In this document: positions 8,156 through 19,130 of the stretch, piece after piece
Layout: each line of letters starts with the position of its first letter
How positions within the stretch are numbered: position 1 is the first letter of the stretch
NCBI RefSeq assembly: GCF_003226555.1
Contig: NZ_QKQS01000023.1
Location: forward strand, 935,263-999,262
Length of the DNA stretch: 64,000 nucleotides
Source: Rhodopseudomonas palustris
GTDB lineage: Bacteria > Pseudomonadota > Alphaproteobacteria > Rhizobiales > Xanthobacteraceae
Direction of reading: 5' to 3'
Made by a program: the position numbers and the translations under genes
The notes under the pieces: model-generated
The model's input: only the letters and a program-made list of their open reading frames with translations
The model's database searches: none
Told to the model about the DNA's origin: nothing

Positions 8156-9118
8156 TTAGTCCGGCTTCTTGTCCGGCGCGTTCAGCACCGCGCGGCATTC
8201 GGCCGGCAGCTCCGACAGTGTGAGCTGGTGCCGTGGCGGCGGCGGCTTGGTCGGCGGCTTCGGATGCAGCACCGCGTCGCTGAACCAGTAGGCGAAATCC
8301 GCAGCGCCACAGCCCTCGCCCGGCGGCGGTTCGGCCTGTGCCTCGCAGCCGTCGACACCGGCCGGGCAGCGCAGCCGGATGTGGAAGTGATAATCGTGCC
8401 CGTACATCGGCCGCACCTTGTGCAGCCAGCCCCGGTCGCCTTTGGCTTCGCGGCACAGCGCCTTCTTGATCGCGGCGTTGACGAAGATGCGGTCGACCTG
8501 CGGCTCCTGCGCCGCGCCGCGGATCACCTTCCAATGCGTCGGCGTCCAGGCCGAGGGCTCGATGTCCAGCCGGTCGCGGCGCACCATCATCACCGCCGAC
8601 ATCTCTTCCCGCTCGTTGCGTGATAGCTGCCGCTTCGGCATCGGCGTCAGCCAGATATCGGCGTCGAGTCCGACTTGGTGGCTGGCGTGGCCGGTCAGCA
8701 TCGGCCCGCCGCGCGGCTGCGACATGTCGCCGATCAGGATGCCTGGCCAGCCGGCCTGCTCGTGGGCCTTGCCGGCGATGCGTTCGATCAGCCGCACCGT
8801 CTCGGGCAGCGCCCAATTGCGGTTGCGCGACAGCCGCATCACCTGCCAGGTCGGGCCGTTGATCGGCAGCGCCTCGCCGCCCGCCATACAGCCCTTGGCG
8901 TAGAATCCAACCGGCCGCGGCGGCAGCGCGGCTGGCCTGAGCTTGCGGGCGAACAGTTCGCGCGCCGCGACGCCCGGATCGTTCGGATGCGCCAGCGGCG
9001 GTAGCGGCTTGGGGTCGAGCGTGCCTTTGTCTTGGGCTACGGCGGCGGGGACGAACCAGATCATTGCGGCCAGCAGGCTGGCGAGCCGGATCGGAACTGC
9101 GGGAATCGCGCGGCGCAT
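8156..9118 (-). CDS. mepA: Penicillin-insensitive murein endopeptidase
   Basis: A 320-residue exported LAS-family metallopeptidase that cleaves the D-Ala-mDAP cross-links of peptidoglycan. Residues 1-28 are a clear signal peptide ending AAVA-Q. The zinc site is GHASHQVGLDAD (His144, His147, Asp152/Asp154 region), and the second His motif is GHDYHFHIRL. Six or more cysteines typical of MepA are present (for example AKGCMAGG, RCPAGVDGCEA, GEGCGAADF). The start at 9118 gives the best signal peptide; an in-frame ATG at 9136 would add six residues. It is convergent with the antiporter gene, with 25 bases between the stops. Confidence 0.93.
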   Translation of the reverse strand: MRRAIPAVPIRLASLLAAMIWFVPAAVAQDKGTLDPKPLPPLAHPNDPGVAARELFARKLRPAALPPRPVGFYAKGCMAGGEALPINGPTWQVMRLSRNRNWALPETVRLIERIAGKAHEQAGWPGILIGDMSQPRGGPMLTGHASHQVGLDADIWLTPMPKRQLSRNEREEMSAVMMVRRDRLDIEPSAWTPTHWKVIRGAAQEPQVDRIFVNAAIKKALCREAKGDRGWLHKVRPMYGHDYHFHIRLRCPAGVDGCEAQAEPPPGEGCGAADFAYWFSDAVLHPKPPTKPPPPRHQLTLSELPAECRAVLNAPDKKPD

Positions 9119-9504
9119 GGGGTCACTATACCGCACACCGGCCCGATCACGATCGGGTTGTGCCGGCGTTGGTGTCTCGACGGCGAGCCAAAAGAAGTCT
9201 TTGCCGGCAAATCCGCCGGTCTTTTAAGTCCACGCTAACCCTGCAGGACTCTGGCGCAATTTAGAGCGCTGGGTAGGCAATCGCTCACCGCGTGGGCAAC
9301 CAGGCGTCCAAGTCTCGGAAAATCCGTCGAAATTCCGCGATGAGCGGTCTTTTCTTACCGAGGGGTTGCACCGAACTGCCTCCCCGTCGGGCAGATCAGC
9401 CGCGCTGGCGACACCCCCGGAACCTGCGGCATCCTGCCGTTACACAATTTTTTCAGACACTTATTGCACAACGAGGGCGTCATTTGCGTGGTGAGGCGTG
9501 GTGA
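9119..9504. other. Intergenic region between mepA and the PAS-GGDEF-EAL gene
   Basis: A 386-base gap between divergent genes. I see no gene of more than about 60 codons with protein character and no tRNA. Two A/T-richer stretches, near 9190-9260 and 9440-9480 (ACACAATTTTTTCAGACACTTATTG), are the likely promoter areas. GAGGCG lies ten bases before the ATG at 9505. Confidence 0.4.
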
Positions 9505-11742
9505 ATGCCGCAGTTCCGGCTGAAGAAAAAGAAGGCGGCTCGAATCCGTCCAGCTGCCGGCAGTGCCCAGACGCGCCGCAGCGCGCTGCCAGCACCTAAA
9601 CTGTCGTCGAAATCGCGGCGGCCCGTCCGGTCCGCCGACGCAGCCCAACGCGAACATGCGGTCGAAGCCGCGCTCGAAGAAGCCCGCCGCTCGCACGCCC
9701 GGCTGCGCGAGGCCATCGACATCCTCCCCCAGGGCATCGTGTTTCTCGATGCCGAGGGACGCTACATCCTGTGGAACAAGCGCTACGCCGAGATCTACAA
9801 GGCCAGCGCCGATCAGTTCGAGCCCGGGGCGCGAATTCAGGACACGATGCGGATCGGCATCGCGCGCGGCGACTATCCAGAGGCGATCGGCCACGAAGAG
9901 GAATGGATCGCCGAACGGCTGCAGCGGATGTTCAATCCGGGCCCGAGCCACGAGCAAGTGCTCGCCGACGGTCGCTGCATTCAGATCGAGGAACGCACCA
10001 CCTCCGACGGCGGCATCATCGGCCTGCGTGTCGATATTACCGAACTGAAGCAGCGCGAGGCTTCGTTCCGGCTGATGTTCGACAGCAATCCGGTGCCGAT
10101 GATCGTCTGCGCAGTGAACGACGAGCACATCCTCGCCGTTAACGACGCCGCAGTCGAACACTATGGCTACTCACCGGCCGAATTCGCCTCGCTCACGATC
10201 CGCCGGTTGCAGGCGTTCGACACCGAACTGCCGTGGGCCGGTGACCAGACCCACGAAGAGCGCACCGCGCGGACCTGGAAACACGTCAAAGCCGACGGGT
10301 CGTTGATCGATCTGGCGATCTACTCGCGTCAGCTCACCTATAATGGCGAGCCCGCGGTGCTGCTGGCGCTGATGGACATCACCGAGCGCAAGCGCGCCGA
10401 GATGCGGCTCACCTTCATGGCGCATCACGACGGGCTGACCGGGCTGCCGAACCGCAATTCGCTGCGCAAGCGGCTCGACGAACTGCTGATCCAGACCCGC
10501 CGCACCGGCGAGAAGATCGCGGTACTGTTCGTCGGCATCGATAATTTCAAGGCGGTCAACGACACCCTCGGCCACGCTATCGGCGACAAGCTGCTGCGCG
10601 GCGTCGCCCGCCGGCTGCGCTCGACGCTGCGCGAGGAAGATCCACTGGCGCGGCTCAACTCCGACGAATTCGCCGTGGTCCAGACCGGCATCAAACGGCC
10701 GGAGGACATCGTGCTGCTCGCCAAGCGGCTGCTGCACGCGATCGCCGAACCGTATCTGCTGCAGGGCCATCCGGTGGTGGTCGGCGCCAGCATCGGCATC
10801 GCGGTCGCGCCGGGCGACGGCGACGATTCCGAAAAGCTGCTGATGAACGCCGACATGGCGCTGTCGCGCGCCAAGAAGGACACCCGCGGCACCTTCAGTT
10901 TCTTCGAAGTCGGGATGGACGCGCGCGCCCAGGCACGCCGCAAGATCGAAACCGATCTGCGCGAAGCGTTGCAGCGCGAGGTGCTGCGCCCGTATTATCA
11001 GCCGCTGGTGCGGCTCGCCGACGGCCGCATCACCGGCACCGAGGCGCTGGTGCGCTGGCCGCATCCGGAACGCGGCATGATCTCGCCGGCCGAGTTCATT
11101 CCGGTTGCCGAGGACACCGGCCTGATCAATGCCATCGGCGCGCAGATCCTGCGCTCGGCCTGCATGGACGCCGCGAGGTGGCCCGACGACGTCCGCATCG
11201 CCGTCAATTTGTCGCCGCTGCAGTTCCGCGTCGGCAATCTGCTCTCGGTGGTGATGGATGCGCTGAAGCAGTCCGGGCTGCCGGCGCGCCGGCTGGAGCT
11301 TGAGATCACTGAGACGCTGCTGCTTGAAAAGAGCAGCCAGGTGCTGGCGACGCTGCATGCGCTGCGCGCGCTCGGGGTGCGGATCTCGATGGACGATTTC
11401 GGCACCGGCTATTCGTCGCTCAGTTACTTGCGCAGCTTCCCGTTCGACAAGATCAAGATCGATCAGTCGTTCGTGCGCGGGCTGTGCGACAACCGCGAAT
11501 CCCAGGCGATCGTGCGCTCGATCATCAGTCTCGGCAACGGCCTCGGCGTCACCATCACGGCCGAGGGCGTCGAGAGCGAGGCGGAGCTGAGCTGGCTGCG
11601 CGCCGAAGGCTGCCAGGAGGCACAGGGCTTCCTGTTCAGTCAGGCCCGTCCGAACGCCGAAATCACTGGGCTTTTGGAGCTGCAGCAGAGCGGCGCGTCG
11701 GCCGGCGCGCAGTTCGCGATGGGGTCGGCGCGGGTAGCGTAA
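9505..11742 (+). CDS. PAS-PAS-GGDEF(degenerate)-EAL cyclic-di-GMP phosphodiesterase
   Basis: A 745-residue soluble signalling protein. A basic N-terminus leads to two PAS domains (about residues 66-180 and 185-300), then a GGDEF domain (305-470) and an EAL domain (480-735). The EAL part keeps the catalytic residues: E513-A-L, NLSPLQF, EITET, DDFGTGYSS (Asp630/631), KIDQSFVRG, TAEGVE and AQGF, so c-di-GMP hydrolysis is expected. The GGDEF part is degenerate: the signature reads LNSDEF (384-389) and the metal-binding Asp of the D-x-D-x-F-K motif is Gly344 (VGIDNFK). In similar proteins such a domain may bind GTP and activate the EAL domain. No membrane segments are visible. It stands alone, convergent with the phosphatase gene. 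Confidence 0.92.
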   Translation: MPQFRLKKKKAARIRPAAGSAQTRRSALPAPKLSSKSRRPVRSADAAQREHAVEAALEEARRSHARLREAIDILPQGIVFLDAEGRYILWNKRYAEIYKASADQFEPGARIQDTMRIGIARGDYPEAIGHEEEWIAERLQRMFNPGPSHEQVLADGRCIQIEERTTSDGGIIGLRVDITELKQREASFRLMFDSNPVPMIVCAVNDEHILAVNDAAVEHYGYSPAEFASLTIRRLQAFDTELPWAGDQTHEERTARTWKHVKADGSLIDLAIYSRQLTYNGEPAVLLALMDITERKRAEMRLTFMAHHDGLTGLPNRNSLRKRLDELLIQTRRTGEKIAVLFVGIDNFKAVNDTLGHAIGDKLLRGVARRLRSTLREEDPLARLNSDEFAVVQTGIKRPEDIVLLAKRLLHAIAEPYLLQGHPVVVGASIGIAVAPGDGDDSEKLLMNADMALSRAKKDTRGTFSFFEVGMDARAQARRKIETDLREALQREVLRPYYQPLVRLADGRITGTEALVRWPHPERGMISPAEFIPVAEDTGLINAIGAQILRSACMDAARWPDDVRIAVNLSPLQFRVGNLLSVVMDALKQSGLPARRLELEITETLLLEKSSQVLATLHALRALGVRISMDDFGTGYSSLSYLRSFPFDKIKIDQSFVRGLCDNRESQAIVRSIISLGNGLGVTITAEGVESEAELSWLRAEGCQEAQGFLFSQARPNAEITGLLELQQSGASAGAQFAMGSARVA

Positions 11743-11757
11743 GCCCCGCGCCGCTGG

Positions 11758-13515
11758 CTACTTGGACGGGGCACCGAGCCCGAGCGCGTCGGCCATCACC
11801 CGGAACACGTCGGTGTTTTCCATCGAACCGTGGACGCGGTCGCTGCCCGGACCGGCGGCGGTCAGGATCACGTCCTCGCCGGAGTGCACGCTGGCGTTCA
11901 TCATCGCCGGCAGGTTGCCGATACGCAGCACCGCGCCGGGCACGCCTTTGTACTTGTCGTTGGCCTTGAAGGTACCGGGCTTGTCGCCGGCCTCGGTCGG
12001 CTGGTTCGGGCCGTCGAGCTTCGGCCGCAGCGTCTCGTAGTGATCCGGCAGGCTGGCCGAGAAGATCGCCAGCCGCCGGCTGACATCGACGCGTTCCGGA
12101 TAGCCGTCCGCATCGGGCGCCGGATAGTTCGGGAAGCCGGCGCGGTCGTAGACGCCGATCCGCTCGCGCAGCGGTACGTCGTCGCCCTCGGCCAGATCGT
12201 CGCGCACCGTGCCGACCAGGGCGTTGGGATGGTTGTGATCGGCCACCACCAGGATCAGCGTATCGTCGCCGCGCGCACGGGCCCAGTCGCGGGTCTGGCG
12301 CACCGCGTTGTCGAGCATGATGGTGTCGTAGACGGCGCGTTCCATGTCGAGCGCATGGGCGTATTTGTCGATCAGCCCAGACTCGACCATCAGGAAGAAG
12401 CCGGCGTCGCTCTTCGACAAGATATCGAGCGCAACCGCGACCTGCCGGGTAAGATCGGGTTGATCCGGATTCTTGGCGACGCCTCCGCCCTTCAGGAAGC
12501 GGCGGTCGAGCACGCCGTCCATATTGCCGGGCGCGAACAGGCCGAGCAGTTTTCGTGGGTTCTCCTTGCCTGCTGCGTCCAGCTCGGTCGCGGTGGTCGC
12601 GACCGCGTAGCCGGCCTCGCGGAACTTCGCCAAATAGTCGACATCGTCTTTGCGCCTGCCGCCAGCGCTCTTCGGCAAGAAGTAAGCGGCCCCGCCACCC
12701 ATCAGCACGTCCGGCTGCGCCGCATAGAACTGCGTGACAATGGCGTCGTAAGCGGCACGGCGGCGGGTATGGGCGATCACGGCGGCCGGTGTGGCGTCTT
12801 CGACCTCAGTGTTGGTGACGATTCCGACCGACAGCCCGAGCTTGCGCTTGGCGAGCGAGGCCAGCGTTTCGACCTTGGGGTCGTCGAGCGGATCCGGAGT
12901 TCGGTCGGCATAGACCCCCATCGCGTTGACCGCGGCCTTGTGGCCGGTGGCGTAGGCGCTGGCGGCATTGGCGGAATCGGTGATGATCGAGTCGCTGCCG
13001 GCGGTCGATACCAGCGCCATCTGCGGCATGTCGTCGATCGCCAGCTTGCCGAGCGCCCGGCCTTGCTGGATGCCCTTCGACAGCAGCCGCGCCGCCACCC
13101 GATGCGCCGGCGACAGCCCGTCGCCGATGAACAGGATCACGTTCTTGGCCCGCCGCGGCCCGGTGTCGTACACGGTCCAGCTCACGCTGCGGCGCGCGGT
13201 GCCGTCGCCGGCCTCGATGGTGTAGCGGCCGGGCTTATTCAGCGTCACGTCGCGCAGCAGCAGCGCCGACCGCGGCTGACCGGCCTCGCGCGCGATCAGC
13301 TCCGGGGCCTTGCCGAACACGCTCGCGGCGTCGGCGCCATTGATGGTGAGGCTCGCTGTGTCGGCCGCGACTTCGCCCGCGAATTCGACCTTGAGATCGA
13401 ACTTGGTGCCGGCCAGAATTTCGGCGCGGTCGATCGGATAAATGGTCTGAGCCGAAGCGGCCGAAATAACGACCAGCGACGCAAAGGCCGTCGCCACAAC
13501 ATGCCTGATCATCAT
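11758..13515 (-). CDS. PhoA-type alkaline phosphatase
   Basis: A 585-residue exported alkaline phosphatase that releases phosphate from monoesters. Residues 1-22 are a signal peptide (ending ISAASA-Q). An N-terminal beta domain (about 25-130) precedes the catalytic domain, which begins with NVILFIGDGLSPAH. The nucleophile Ser is in IITDSANAASAYATGHK, and metal ligands are in GLIDKYAHALDMERA and VVADHNHPNA. It is longer than E. coli PhoA (471), consistent with the proteobacterial group carrying an extra N-terminal domain. AGGA precedes a double ATG (13515 and 13512); either may be used. No Pho box was identified. Confidence 0.9.
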   Translation of the reverse strand: MMIRHVVATAFASLVVISAASAQTIYPIDRAEILAGTKFDLKVEFAGEVAADTASLTINGADAASVFGKAPELIAREAGQPRSALLLRDVTLNKPGRYTIEAGDGTARRSVSWTVYDTGPRRAKNVILFIGDGLSPAHRVAARLLSKGIQQGRALGKLAIDDMPQMALVSTAGSDSIITDSANAASAYATGHKAAVNAMGVYADRTPDPLDDPKVETLASLAKRKLGLSVGIVTNTEVEDATPAAVIAHTRRRAAYDAIVTQFYAAQPDVLMGGGAAYFLPKSAGGRRKDDVDYLAKFREAGYAVATTATELDAAGKENPRKLLGLFAPGNMDGVLDRRFLKGGGVAKNPDQPDLTRQVAVALDILSKSDAGFFLMVESGLIDKYAHALDMERAVYDTIMLDNAVRQTRDWARARGDDTLILVVADHNHPNALVGTVRDDLAEGDDVPLRERIGVYDRAGFPNYPAPDADGYPERVDVSRRLAIFSASLPDHYETLRPKLDGPNQPTEAGDKPGTFKANDKYKGVPGAVLRIGNLPAMMNASVHSGEDVILTAAGPGSDRVHGSMENTDVFRVMADALGLGAPSK

Positions 13516-13587
13516 CACGGTCCTGATTGATGCACAGGACCGTATGAGCGGCAAATGACGGTTGGATGACGGTCTCCGCAGCGCCGT

Positions 13588-13704
13588 CATTCCGGGGCGC
13601 GCGCAGCGCGAACCCGGAATCCCGAACTGTTCTGCGTCCGACCGCCGGGTGCCCTGAACCGCGGGATTCCGGGTTCGCTCACTTCCGTGAGCGCCCCGGA
13701 ATGA
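13588..13704. repeat. Long inverted repeat (dispersed chromosomal family)
   Basis: TCATTCCGGGGCGC...GCGAACCCGGAATCCCG is followed about 40 bases later by its inverse CGGGATTCCGGGTTCGC...GCGCCCCGGAATGA. The element fills the gap between the alkaline phosphatase promoter side and the 3' end of argG. A half-copy occurs near 5258-5296. Confidence 0.75.
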
Positions 13705-13717
13705 CCGTAACGAGCCC

Positions 13718-15151
<1,434 letters not shown>

Positions 15152-15931
15152 TCAGGTGGTGGCCGGTGCCGGGCCGACATCGCGGCCGCGCCATTTCGAG
15201 CGCCAGCGATACCCCGGCCAGAACGCCCGGGTCAGCGCGGCGTCGATTGCGGCGTCCGAAGTCCGGCTCCAGGCCCAGCGGTAGATCAGTGCGTAGAGTA
15301 GCCAGATCACCAGGAAGGTGACGAGGCCGGCAATCGCGACGTCGGTGAAGAAATGTCCGCCGAATGCCATTCTGAGGCCGCTGGTGACGGTGCCGAACAC
15401 GAAGGCCGCCGCATAGGCGTAAGGCCGCACCGAAGGCGGGGTCAGCGCCGCCGGCGCGAAGGTCCAGTAGGCGGTGGCGCCCTCGCCGGAGAAAAACGAG
15501 CAGTTCTTCGGGCAGGCGCCGGAATTGTCCCACCACGCCTTGAACTGCCAAGGGCCGTTGAATTCGGCCACCGCGGCCGGCCGCGGCCGGCCCCAATGGC
15601 TCTTGAAGGTCATGTTGGTGAGGACGCCCGCCGACAGCGTGATGCTGATCAGCAGAAACGCCACCGTGCGGCCCGGCATCACCAGCGGCCGGTCGGGGCG
15701 GATCATCTTGTAGACCAGCGCAAAGATCGACGGCGCCGCGATCGCCCAGGCGATCCACATCGCCAGATCGCGGACGAATTCGAGGTCAGCCACCGTGCGC
15801 AGCGGGAAGGTCTTGGCGGCCGCGTCGTAGAACAGGCCCGCGAGCCAGAGATCGAGCCCCGGAAATACGCCGAATATCAGCCCGATGCCGGCGAACAGCG
15901 CCAGCGCGATGAGAAGTCCGTTACGGTTCAT
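15152..15931 (-). CDS. PAP2-family membrane phosphatase
   Basis: A 259-residue integral membrane phosphatase with about six hydrophobic segments. The three PAP2 motifs are visible: KSHWGRPRPA, NCSFFSGEGATAYW and RMAFGGHFFTDV. In motif 2 the usual PSGH is SGE, a variant seen in a proteobacterial PAP2 subgroup that includes lipid A phosphatase-like proteins, so a role in lipid A or phospholipid dephosphorylation is possible but unproven. The start codon overlaps the stop of the upstream membrane protein gene (ATGA), so the two are translationally coupled in an HD / membrane protein / PAP2 operon. Confidence 0.85.
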   Translation of the reverse strand: MNRNGLLIALALFAGIGLIFGVFPGLDLWLAGLFYDAAAKTFPLRTVADLEFVRDLAMWIAWAIAAPSIFALVYKMIRPDRPLVMPGRTVAFLLISITLSAGVLTNMTFKSHWGRPRPAAVAEFNGPWQFKAWWDNSGACPKNCSFFSGEGATAYWTFAPAALTPPSVRPYAYAAAFVFGTVTSGLRMAFGGHFFTDVAIAGLVTFLVIWLLYALIYRWAWSRTSDAAIDAALTRAFWPGYRWRSKWRGRDVGPAPATT

Positions 15932-16428
15932 GGCGCGCGATTTACCGGAGGCGGTGCGGGTTGGGAAGGCGGCAAGGGCGCGCGCGGACGCGGCGGATCG
16001 CGCCAGGCGCCGGCGTTGCGGCCTGCGACCAGCCAATACACCATGCCGCCGACGATGCCGGCTCCGGTCATGATTTCGAGGTGGCGGCGAATGATGCCGT
16101 CGAACTGCAGTGTCGCGGGGTCGAACGGCACCAGGCCGAGATAGCAGGCGACCCCGACCAGAGCGCCGCCGATCGCATAGGCCAGCGCGCTGCGGATCGA
16201 AAACGCCTCGGTGATCAGCACCACCACCAGCGCCGGCAATAGCGCGAAGCCGGACACGAAGATGAAGCCGAAGCCCATCATGATGTTGAGCGCGTCGGGG
16301 TCGACCGGTCCATCCGCGATCTGGCTGAGCTCCGGAAACAGCAACATCCCCACCACCACCGAGCCGGCGGCGATCGAGGCGAACAGAAAGCCGATCGCGA
16401 TCACGAACAGGCGGCCAAGCAGCGCCAT
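15928..16428 (-). CDS. Four-helix membrane protein, family not recognised
   Basis: A 166-residue hydrophobic protein with about four transmembrane helices (near residues 5-30, 46-72, 80-103 and 117-137) and a Pro/Arg-rich cytoplasmic tail (DPPRPRAPLPPSQPAPP). I do not recognise its family or function. Its start overlaps the stop of the upstream HD-domain gene, and its stop overlaps the start of the PAP2 gene, both as ATGA. This tight packing suggests equal expression of the three products, perhaps with the PAP2 enzyme as a partner in the membrane. Confidence 0.75.
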   Translation of the reverse strand: MALLGRLFVIAIGFLFASIAAGSVVVGMLLFPELSQIADGPVDPDALNIMMGFGFIFVSGFALLPALVVVLITEAFSIRSALAYAIGGALVGVACYLGLVPFDPATLQFDGIIRRHLEIMTGAGIVGGMVYWLVAGRNAGAWRDPPRPRAPLPPSQPAPPPVNRAP

Positions 16429-17021
16429 CAGCGGGGTGCTCCGGAAGCCTGCTGCGCCGCCATCCGCGCGCGGGTGTCGTTGTCGAGTTCGGCGCGGATC
16501 GCGCTCACCAGCGGATGAACCGCGGTGTGCTTGGTGCCGTAATCGAGATTGAACGCGTAGTCGAACTCGGCCGGGTTAAGACCCTGCGTGTGCTGCAGGA
16601 TGGTCTCGAGTTTATCGAGCCCCTTGGCGAGCCGCCCTTCCGGCGAGGCTCCGGTCTCGTAATCGTGCCACAAACCCAGAATCTCGGCGCGGCGCTTATC
16701 GTCGAGCGACTGCGTCAGAGTCTCGATATCGGCGCGCTCCCGTGCTGCTCTGTCGTCGCCCTCCACCTGGGCCACCGCGGGCACGTCGCCGTGCAGCGCT
16801 TCGCCGAGGTCGTGGACGATGCAGATCTTCAACAGGCGCGCGACATCGATGTTGCCGAGCCCGTCGGCGAGCAGCATCGCCATCAGGCACAGGCGCCAGG
16901 TGTGTTCGGCTGTGCTCTCGGGGCGGCCGGTGGACGTGTAGCCGCTGCGGATCACGCTCTTGAGTCGCTCGGCTTCCCGCAGGAAGGCGAGCACGCCCTT
17001 GATCTCGTCGGCGGGCAGCAT
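16428..17021 (-). CDS. HD-domain phosphohydrolase (YfbR/HDDC2-like)
   Basis: A 197-residue HD-domain protein resembling the YfbR/HDDC2 5'-deoxynucleotidases. Metal ligands are visible in STAEHTWRLC (first His), CIVHDLGEA (HD pair) and LDKLETILQH (last Asp region). These enzymes remove phosphate from deoxynucleoside monophosphates in the cytoplasm. The stop overlaps the start of the next gene. The start is five bases from the rlmN stop, so rlmN, this gene, the membrane protein and the PAP2 gene could be one transcript. Confidence 0.85.
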   Translation of the reverse strand: MLPADEIKGVLAFLREAERLKSVIRSGYTSTGRPESTAEHTWRLCLMAMLLADGLGNIDVARLLKICIVHDLGEALHGDVPAVAQVEGDDRAARERADIETLTQSLDDKRRAEILGLWHDYETGASPEGRLAKGLDKLETILQHTQGLNPAEFDYAFNLDYGTKHTAVHPLVSAIRAELDNDTRARMAAQQASGAPR

Positions 17022-17025
17022 TGGA

Positions 17026-18225
17026 TCAATCTGTCATCGCCATCGCGCGCAGCGCATTGCGTTCGCGCACCGACAGCTTTTCGGTTTCGGATTTGAGCTG
17101 GCCGCAGGCGGCCAGAATGTCGCGGCCGCGCGGGGTGCGCACCGGCGACGAGTAGCCGGCATTGAAGATGTACTCGGAGAACTTCTCGATCTGGTCCCAG
17201 TCCGAGCACTCGTATTTCGAGCCCGGCCAGGGGTTGAACGGGATCAGATTGATCTTGGCCGGAATCCCCTTGAGCAGCTGCACCAGACGGCGCGCATCGT
17301 CGAGCGAATCGTTGACGCCCTTCAGCATTACGTATTCGAAAGTGATGCGGCGCGCATTCGACGCGCCCGGATAGTCGCGGCAGGCCTGCAGCAATTCTTT
17401 CAGCGGATATTTGCGATTCAGCGGCACCAGTTCGTCGCGCAATTCGTCGCGCACCGCGTGCAGCGAGATCGCCAGCATCACGCCGATCTCGTCGCCGGTG
17501 CGCTTGATGTTCGGCACCACACCGGAGGTCGACAGCGTCACCCGCCGCCGCGAGATGCCGATGCCCTCGTTGTCGGAGACGATCAGGAGCGCGTCGCGGA
17601 CGGCGTCGAAATTGTACAGCGGCTCGCCCATCCCCATCATCACGATGTTGGTGATCAGGCGGTTGCCGTTCGGCGTCTCGCGGTCGATCCAGTCACCCAG
17701 CCGGTCGCGCGCCACCATCACTTGGCCGACGATCTCACCGGCGGTGAGGTTGCGCACCAGGCGCTGGGTGCCGGTATGGCAGAATGAACAATTGAGGGTG
17801 CAGCCGACCTGGCTGGAGACGCACAGCGTGCCGCGATCGGTTTCCGGAATGTAGACGCACTCGACCTCGTGCGCCTTCTGTCCGTCGTCCCCGCTCGGCA
17901 GCCGCAGCAACCATTTGCGGGTGCCGTCGGCGGAAATCTGCTCGGCCACCACTTCGGGCCGGTCGACCGTGAAATGCTCCGCCAGGATCGCCCGCATCTC
18001 CTTGGAGACGTTGGTCATTTCAGAAAAGTCGCGGGCGCCGCGGACATAGATCCAGTGCCACAGCTGCTGCGCCCGCATCTTGCGCTGGGGCGGCGCCACG
18101 CCGACGTCGCCGAGCCGGTCGCACAATTGTGCCCGCGACAGGCCGATCAGCGACGGCTTGGCCGGCGGCACATAGGTTTCCAGCGGGGTCTTCTCGACCA
18201 AAGCCGAGGCGGCAGAAGGCGTCAT
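17026..18225 (-). CDS. rlmN: Dual-specificity 23S rRNA/tRNA methyltransferase RlmN
   Basis: A 399-residue radical SAM enzyme that methylates C2 of A2503 in 23S rRNA and A37 of some tRNAs. The cluster motif is [11 protein letters not shown]. Other family features are [49 protein letters not shown] and the catalytic Cys in [19 protein letters not shown]. The N-terminal helical domain carries [11 protein letters not shown]. The length matches the alphaproteobacterial group, with an N-terminal extension of about 25 residues. It is the first gene of a likely four-gene unit. Confidence 0.96.
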   Translation of the reverse strand: MTPSAASALVEKTPLETYVPPAKPSLIGLSRAQLCDRLGDVGVAPPQRKMRAQQLWHWIYVRGARDFSEMTNVSKEMRAILAEHFTVDRPEVVAEQISADGTRKWLLRLPSGDDGQKAHEVECVYIPETDRGTLCVSSQVGCTLNCSFCHTGTQRLVRNLTAGEIVGQVMVARDRLGDWIDRETPNGNRLITNIVMMGMGEPLYNFDAVRDALLIVSDNEGIGISRRRVTLSTSGVVPNIKRTGDEIGVMLAISLHAVRDELRDELVPLNRKYPLKELLQACRDYPGASNARRITFEYVMLKGVNDSLDDARRLVQLLKGIPAKINLIPFNPWPGSKYECSDWDQIEKFSEYIFNAGYSSPVRTPRGRDILAACGQLKSETEKLSVRERNALRAMAMTD

Positions 18226-18408
18226 CGCATCACGTCAGGTTGGCGGCCGGCTTTTCAACGCCGGGCATGCAGGGCGGGCGAAAGTCGCCGGTCGCCGTGC
18301 ATATAGGAAGCCGCCACCCGGTTGTCGCCGGTTGGCGGGTTGTCTCTGCCGGAATGCTTTACCGAACGGGGCGGCCGTCCTCAATAGCGGCGGCCCGTGG
18401 GGCGGCCC

Positions 18409-18984
18409 TCAGCCGCCGCAGGCCTGCGCCACCTTGTCGAGCGCCTGCGACAGGCCCTTCAGCGAAAAGACGTCGGTGCTGGCGGTTCCCCTGGAGGACA
18501 CGCCTTTCACGGTGATCTCGGCACCCTTACGCATCGCTTCGACCAAGCGATCCTCCTCGGCGGCATTCTTGATCCAGATGCCGTCACCCTGAGTGTACAT
18601 CGCGAACGAAGCACCGCCGACGTCGATCGTCGATTCCGAGCCCGGCTTGAGCGGATAGCCGACCATCACCGACACCTCATTGACGACTTTTTCGGCCGGT
18701 CGGGTCGAGATGAACGCGTAAGCGGGATCACGCGGCCGGTTCGGCGGCGTGGTCTTGGACGACGACGGCTTGGCGAGCGCGAAGCACACCTTCTTGCCGC
18801 CCGGCGAGGCGGTGTAGGCGCCCCAGCTGCCGAACTGGCCGATCAGCGTCGGCTCGGCGCCGCCGGACGTGGACGCCGCAGCCGATTTGCTCCGCGCATC
18901 GCGCGCATACGCCGCGTCGCCCGCAGCAACCATCAATGAACCCGCCAGTGCGGTAATCAGCATTCGCCTCAAGATCATGGGCAA
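18409..18984 (-). CDS. Invasion-associated locus B (IalB) family protein
   Basis: A 191-residue exported protein. Residues 1-28 are a signal peptide (MLITALAGSLMVAAGDAAYA). The rest matches the IalB family: FGSWGAYTASPGGKKVCFALAKP, then the conserved Cys near the end (VAQACGG), which probably pairs with the first Cys. Members are periplasmic or surface proteins; IalB of Bartonella contributes to erythrocyte entry, but free-living relatives carry the family too, so no virulence role follows. The stop is in a GC-rich stretch; no clear terminator is present. Confidence 0.85.
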   Translation of the reverse strand: MPMILRRMLITALAGSLMVAAGDAAYARDARSKSAAASTSGGAEPTLIGQFGSWGAYTASPGGKKVCFALAKPSSSKTTPPNRPRDPAYAFISTRPAEKVVNEVSVMVGYPLKPGSESTIDVGGASFAMYTQGDGIWIKNAAEEDRLVEAMRKGAEITVKGVSSRGTASTDVFSLKGLSQALDKVAQACGG

Positions 18985-19130
18985 GTCTGGTCCCTCATCA
19001 TTGTGACTGCAACATGGCTCGCGAGGCTCGCCTGTTCACGCTGCCCGGAATAGCCGGGATGGCCGATTCTGTGAAGGCGCCAAAGCGCTGATCATCATCC
19101 TCCAAAAGACCGTATGTATATGGCGTACAA

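Noticed and set aside
11830-13530. Open frame of 566 codons opposite the alkaline phosphatase gene
   Set aside because: No motif or signal is visible, the composition is His/Arg/Gly-biased, and the phosphatase on the other strand has all its catalytic motifs.
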